Source of the DNA: Candidatus Bathyarchaeota archaeon
Lineage (GTDB): Archaea; Thermoproteota; Bathyarchaeia; RBG-16-48-13; JAGMEO01
Direction: 5' to 3'
Assembly (NCBI GenBank): GCA_023128135.1
Contig: JAGMEO010000004.1
Span: forward strand, 1 to 16,534
Length of the DNA: 16,534 bases
The notes under the pieces are model-generated. The model was given only the letters and a program-made list of their open reading frames with translations. It was not told where the DNA came from and did no database searches. The position numbers and the translations under genes are program-made. Below are positions 15,261-16,534 of this stretch, in pieces; position 1 is the stretch's first letter, and each line of letters starts with the position of its first letter.

Positions 15261-16534
15261 TTGAAAATAGCTGATCTGCCAATTCCTGAAGAAGCAAAAC
15301 AGATCATTGAAAAGTCAGGGTTCACCGACCTTTATCCTCCGCAAAAGGAAGCTATCGAAGCTGGTGTTCTGGACGGAAAAAACCTTGTGCTGGCGAGTCC
15401 TACTGCAAGCGGAAAAACTCTGGTAGCGGAACTTTGCGCTATTAAACATATTGTTGAGAGAGGCGGTAAGGTTCTTTACCTTACCCCGCTTCGAGCCTTA
15501 GCATCCGAAAAATACGACGATTTTCGAAAGTACACAGCTTTAAAAAGAAAAGATGGCAGAAAGCTTCGTTTAGGAATCAGCACCGGTGATTACGATGGCT
15601 CTGACCCTTGGCTGAGCAGGTATGACATCATTATTTCTACAAACGAAAAAGCTGATAGTCTACTACGTCATCGAGTGGACTGGATTAATGACGTAACCCT
15701 TGTTGTCGCAGATGAGATTCACTTGTTGAATAACGGAGGCAGAGGTCCAACTTTGGAGGTTACTCTTGTAAGGCTTATGGAGGTGAATCCTAAGCTTCAG
15801 ATTCTAGCTCTAAGTGCAACTGTGAGAAATGCAGATGAAATCGCTGAGTGGCTAAAAGCAGGCGCAATAACTACAGAGTGGAGGCCTGTTAAGCTAATGG
15901 AAGGAGTTAGCTTTGGAGATCAAGCTGAGTTTAATGATGGTAGCTCCATAGAGATTGGTGAAGCTGATAACAATCCAGCTATTAATCTTGCCTTAGACAT
16001 CGTAAATCAAGGTGGTCAAGCATTAATTTTTGCAGAGACTAGACGAAGAGCTGTCGCGTTCGCACGGAAAGCAGCAAAAGCAGTCAATAAATGCCTTTCA
16101 AGTCGATCTAAACTAGCGCTCAAAACCACTTCGGAGAAAGTTCTCTCAGCAGGGGAGAAGACGAGAATCAGCAATCTCTTGGCAAACTTAGTTTCTCAAG
16201 GAGTTGCTTTTCATCACGCTGGATTAAAAGCTCAACACAGAAAGATAATTGAAGACGCATTTAAACAGAGAAAACTCAAGATAATATCTGCCACTCCAAC
16301 CTTAGCGGCTGGAGTGAATCTTCCTGCTAGGCGAGTCATAATCAGCAGCTACAGAAGATATGAACCTGGTTACGGATGGTATCCTATCTCGGTTTTGGAA
16401 TACAAACAAATGAGCGGACGAGCAGGAAGGCCTAAATATGACAAGATTGGCGAGGCTCTTCTTATAGCGAAAAACACTGATGAACAAGACTACCTAATGA
16501 ACAGTTATGTCTTGGCTAAACCTGAACGGATATG
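15261..16534 (+). CDS. hel308: Hel308-type Ski2-like DNA helicase (3' end beyond window)
   Basis: Superfamily 2 helicase that archaea use at stalled forks to clear the lagging strand and displace proteins. Only the first 424 codons are present, covering both RecA domains. The motifs are LYPPQKEA (Q-motif, about residues 28-35), SPTASGKT (46-53), TPLRALA, DEIH (151-154), SAT (185-187), FAETRRRA, SATPTLAAGVNLPAR and QMSGRAGRP (383-391). The winged-helix, ratchet and helix-loop-helix domains lie outside. The start is TTG 15261: GAGG (15250-15253) is a good ribosome binding site seven bases upstream, and an in-frame TGA at 15249 rules out longer starts. A distinct Ski2-like paralogue cannot be fully excluded without the C-terminus. 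It follows mcm closely and is probably in its operon. Confidence 0.88.
   Translation, partial: MKIADLPIPEEAKQIIEKSGFTDLYPPQKEAIEAGVLDGKNLVLASPTASGKTLVAELCAIKHIVERGGKVLYLTPLRALASEKYDDFRKYTALKRKDGRKLRLGISTGDYDGSDPWLSRYDIIISTNEKADSLLRHRVDWINDVTLVVADEIHLLNNGGRGPTLEVTLVRLMEVNPKLQILALSATVRNADEIAEWLKAGAITTEWRPVKLMEGVSFGDQAEFNDGSSIEIGEADNNPAINLALDIVNQGGQALIFAETRRRAVAFARKAAKAVNKCLSSRSKLALKTTSEKVLSAGEKTRISNLLANLVSQGVAFHHAGLKAQHRKIIEDAFKQRKLKIISATPTLAAGVNLPARRVIISSYRRYEPGYGWYPISVLEYKQMSGRAGRPKYDKIGEALLIAKNTDEQDYLMNSYVLAKPERI

Noticed and set aside
1..16534. CRISPR arrays, transposons, integrases or prophage genes
   Set aside because: No regularly spaced repeats, transposase or integrase motifs, or terminal inverted repeats around a gene were seen; the window looks like core chromosome.

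Overview
The window is archaeal chromosome with eukaryote-like information-processing genes: ribosomal protein L37Ae, KEOPS Pcc1, prefoldin beta, EF-2, replication factor C (small and large subunits), GINS, MCM and a Hel308-type helicase. It is fairly AT-rich and densely packed. Several starts are TTG preceded by Shine-Dalgarno-like sequences, and one glycine tRNA appears to carry two introns. A gins23-mcm pair and multi-intron tRNAs suggest the TACK side of the Archaea, perhaps a Bathyarchaeia-like lineage. That placement is inference; no rRNA is present to confirm it.

Layout. Positions 1-2675 (+ strand) hold a translation/RNA-processing/folding neighbourhood that resembles the end of the archaeal exosome superoperon: rpl37ae, pcc1, a stand-alone Lrp/AsnC-type ligand-binding (RAM) domain, prefoldin beta and a DHH-family phosphoesterase. 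Positions 2724-5195 (+) are a compact ECF transporter energizing module (two ATPases and the EcfT membrane protein) with no substrate-binding S component. EF-2 follows at 5370-7559 (+), then an intron-bearing tRNA-Gly(CCC) at 7637-7752 and a small basic hypothetical protein. The convergent gap 8087-8261 holds a closed stem-loop with C/D-box-like spacing and a possible two-way terminator.

On the minus strand, 10870 down to 8262 is a tight operon: RFC small subunit, RFC large subunit, and a small eight-cysteine protein whose TTG start overlaps the RFC-L stop. A membrane M48 (HtpX-like) protease follows upstream at 12429-10972 (-). From 12641 the plus strand carries gins23, mcm and the first 424 codons of a Hel308-type helicase that runs off the end. 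Together the right half is a replication neighbourhood: clamp loader on one strand, helicase core and repair helicase on the other.

No gene-free stretch exceeds 300 bases. The longest, 925-1152 and 12430-12640, hold only a T-run and candidate promoter elements. The most notable observations are the tRNA-Gly with a textbook bulge-helix-bulge in its variable loop, Phe in place of the usual Arg beside the diphthamide-site His of EF-2, the unfamiliar cysteine-rich partner of RFC-L, and the possible small RNA at 8144-8208.
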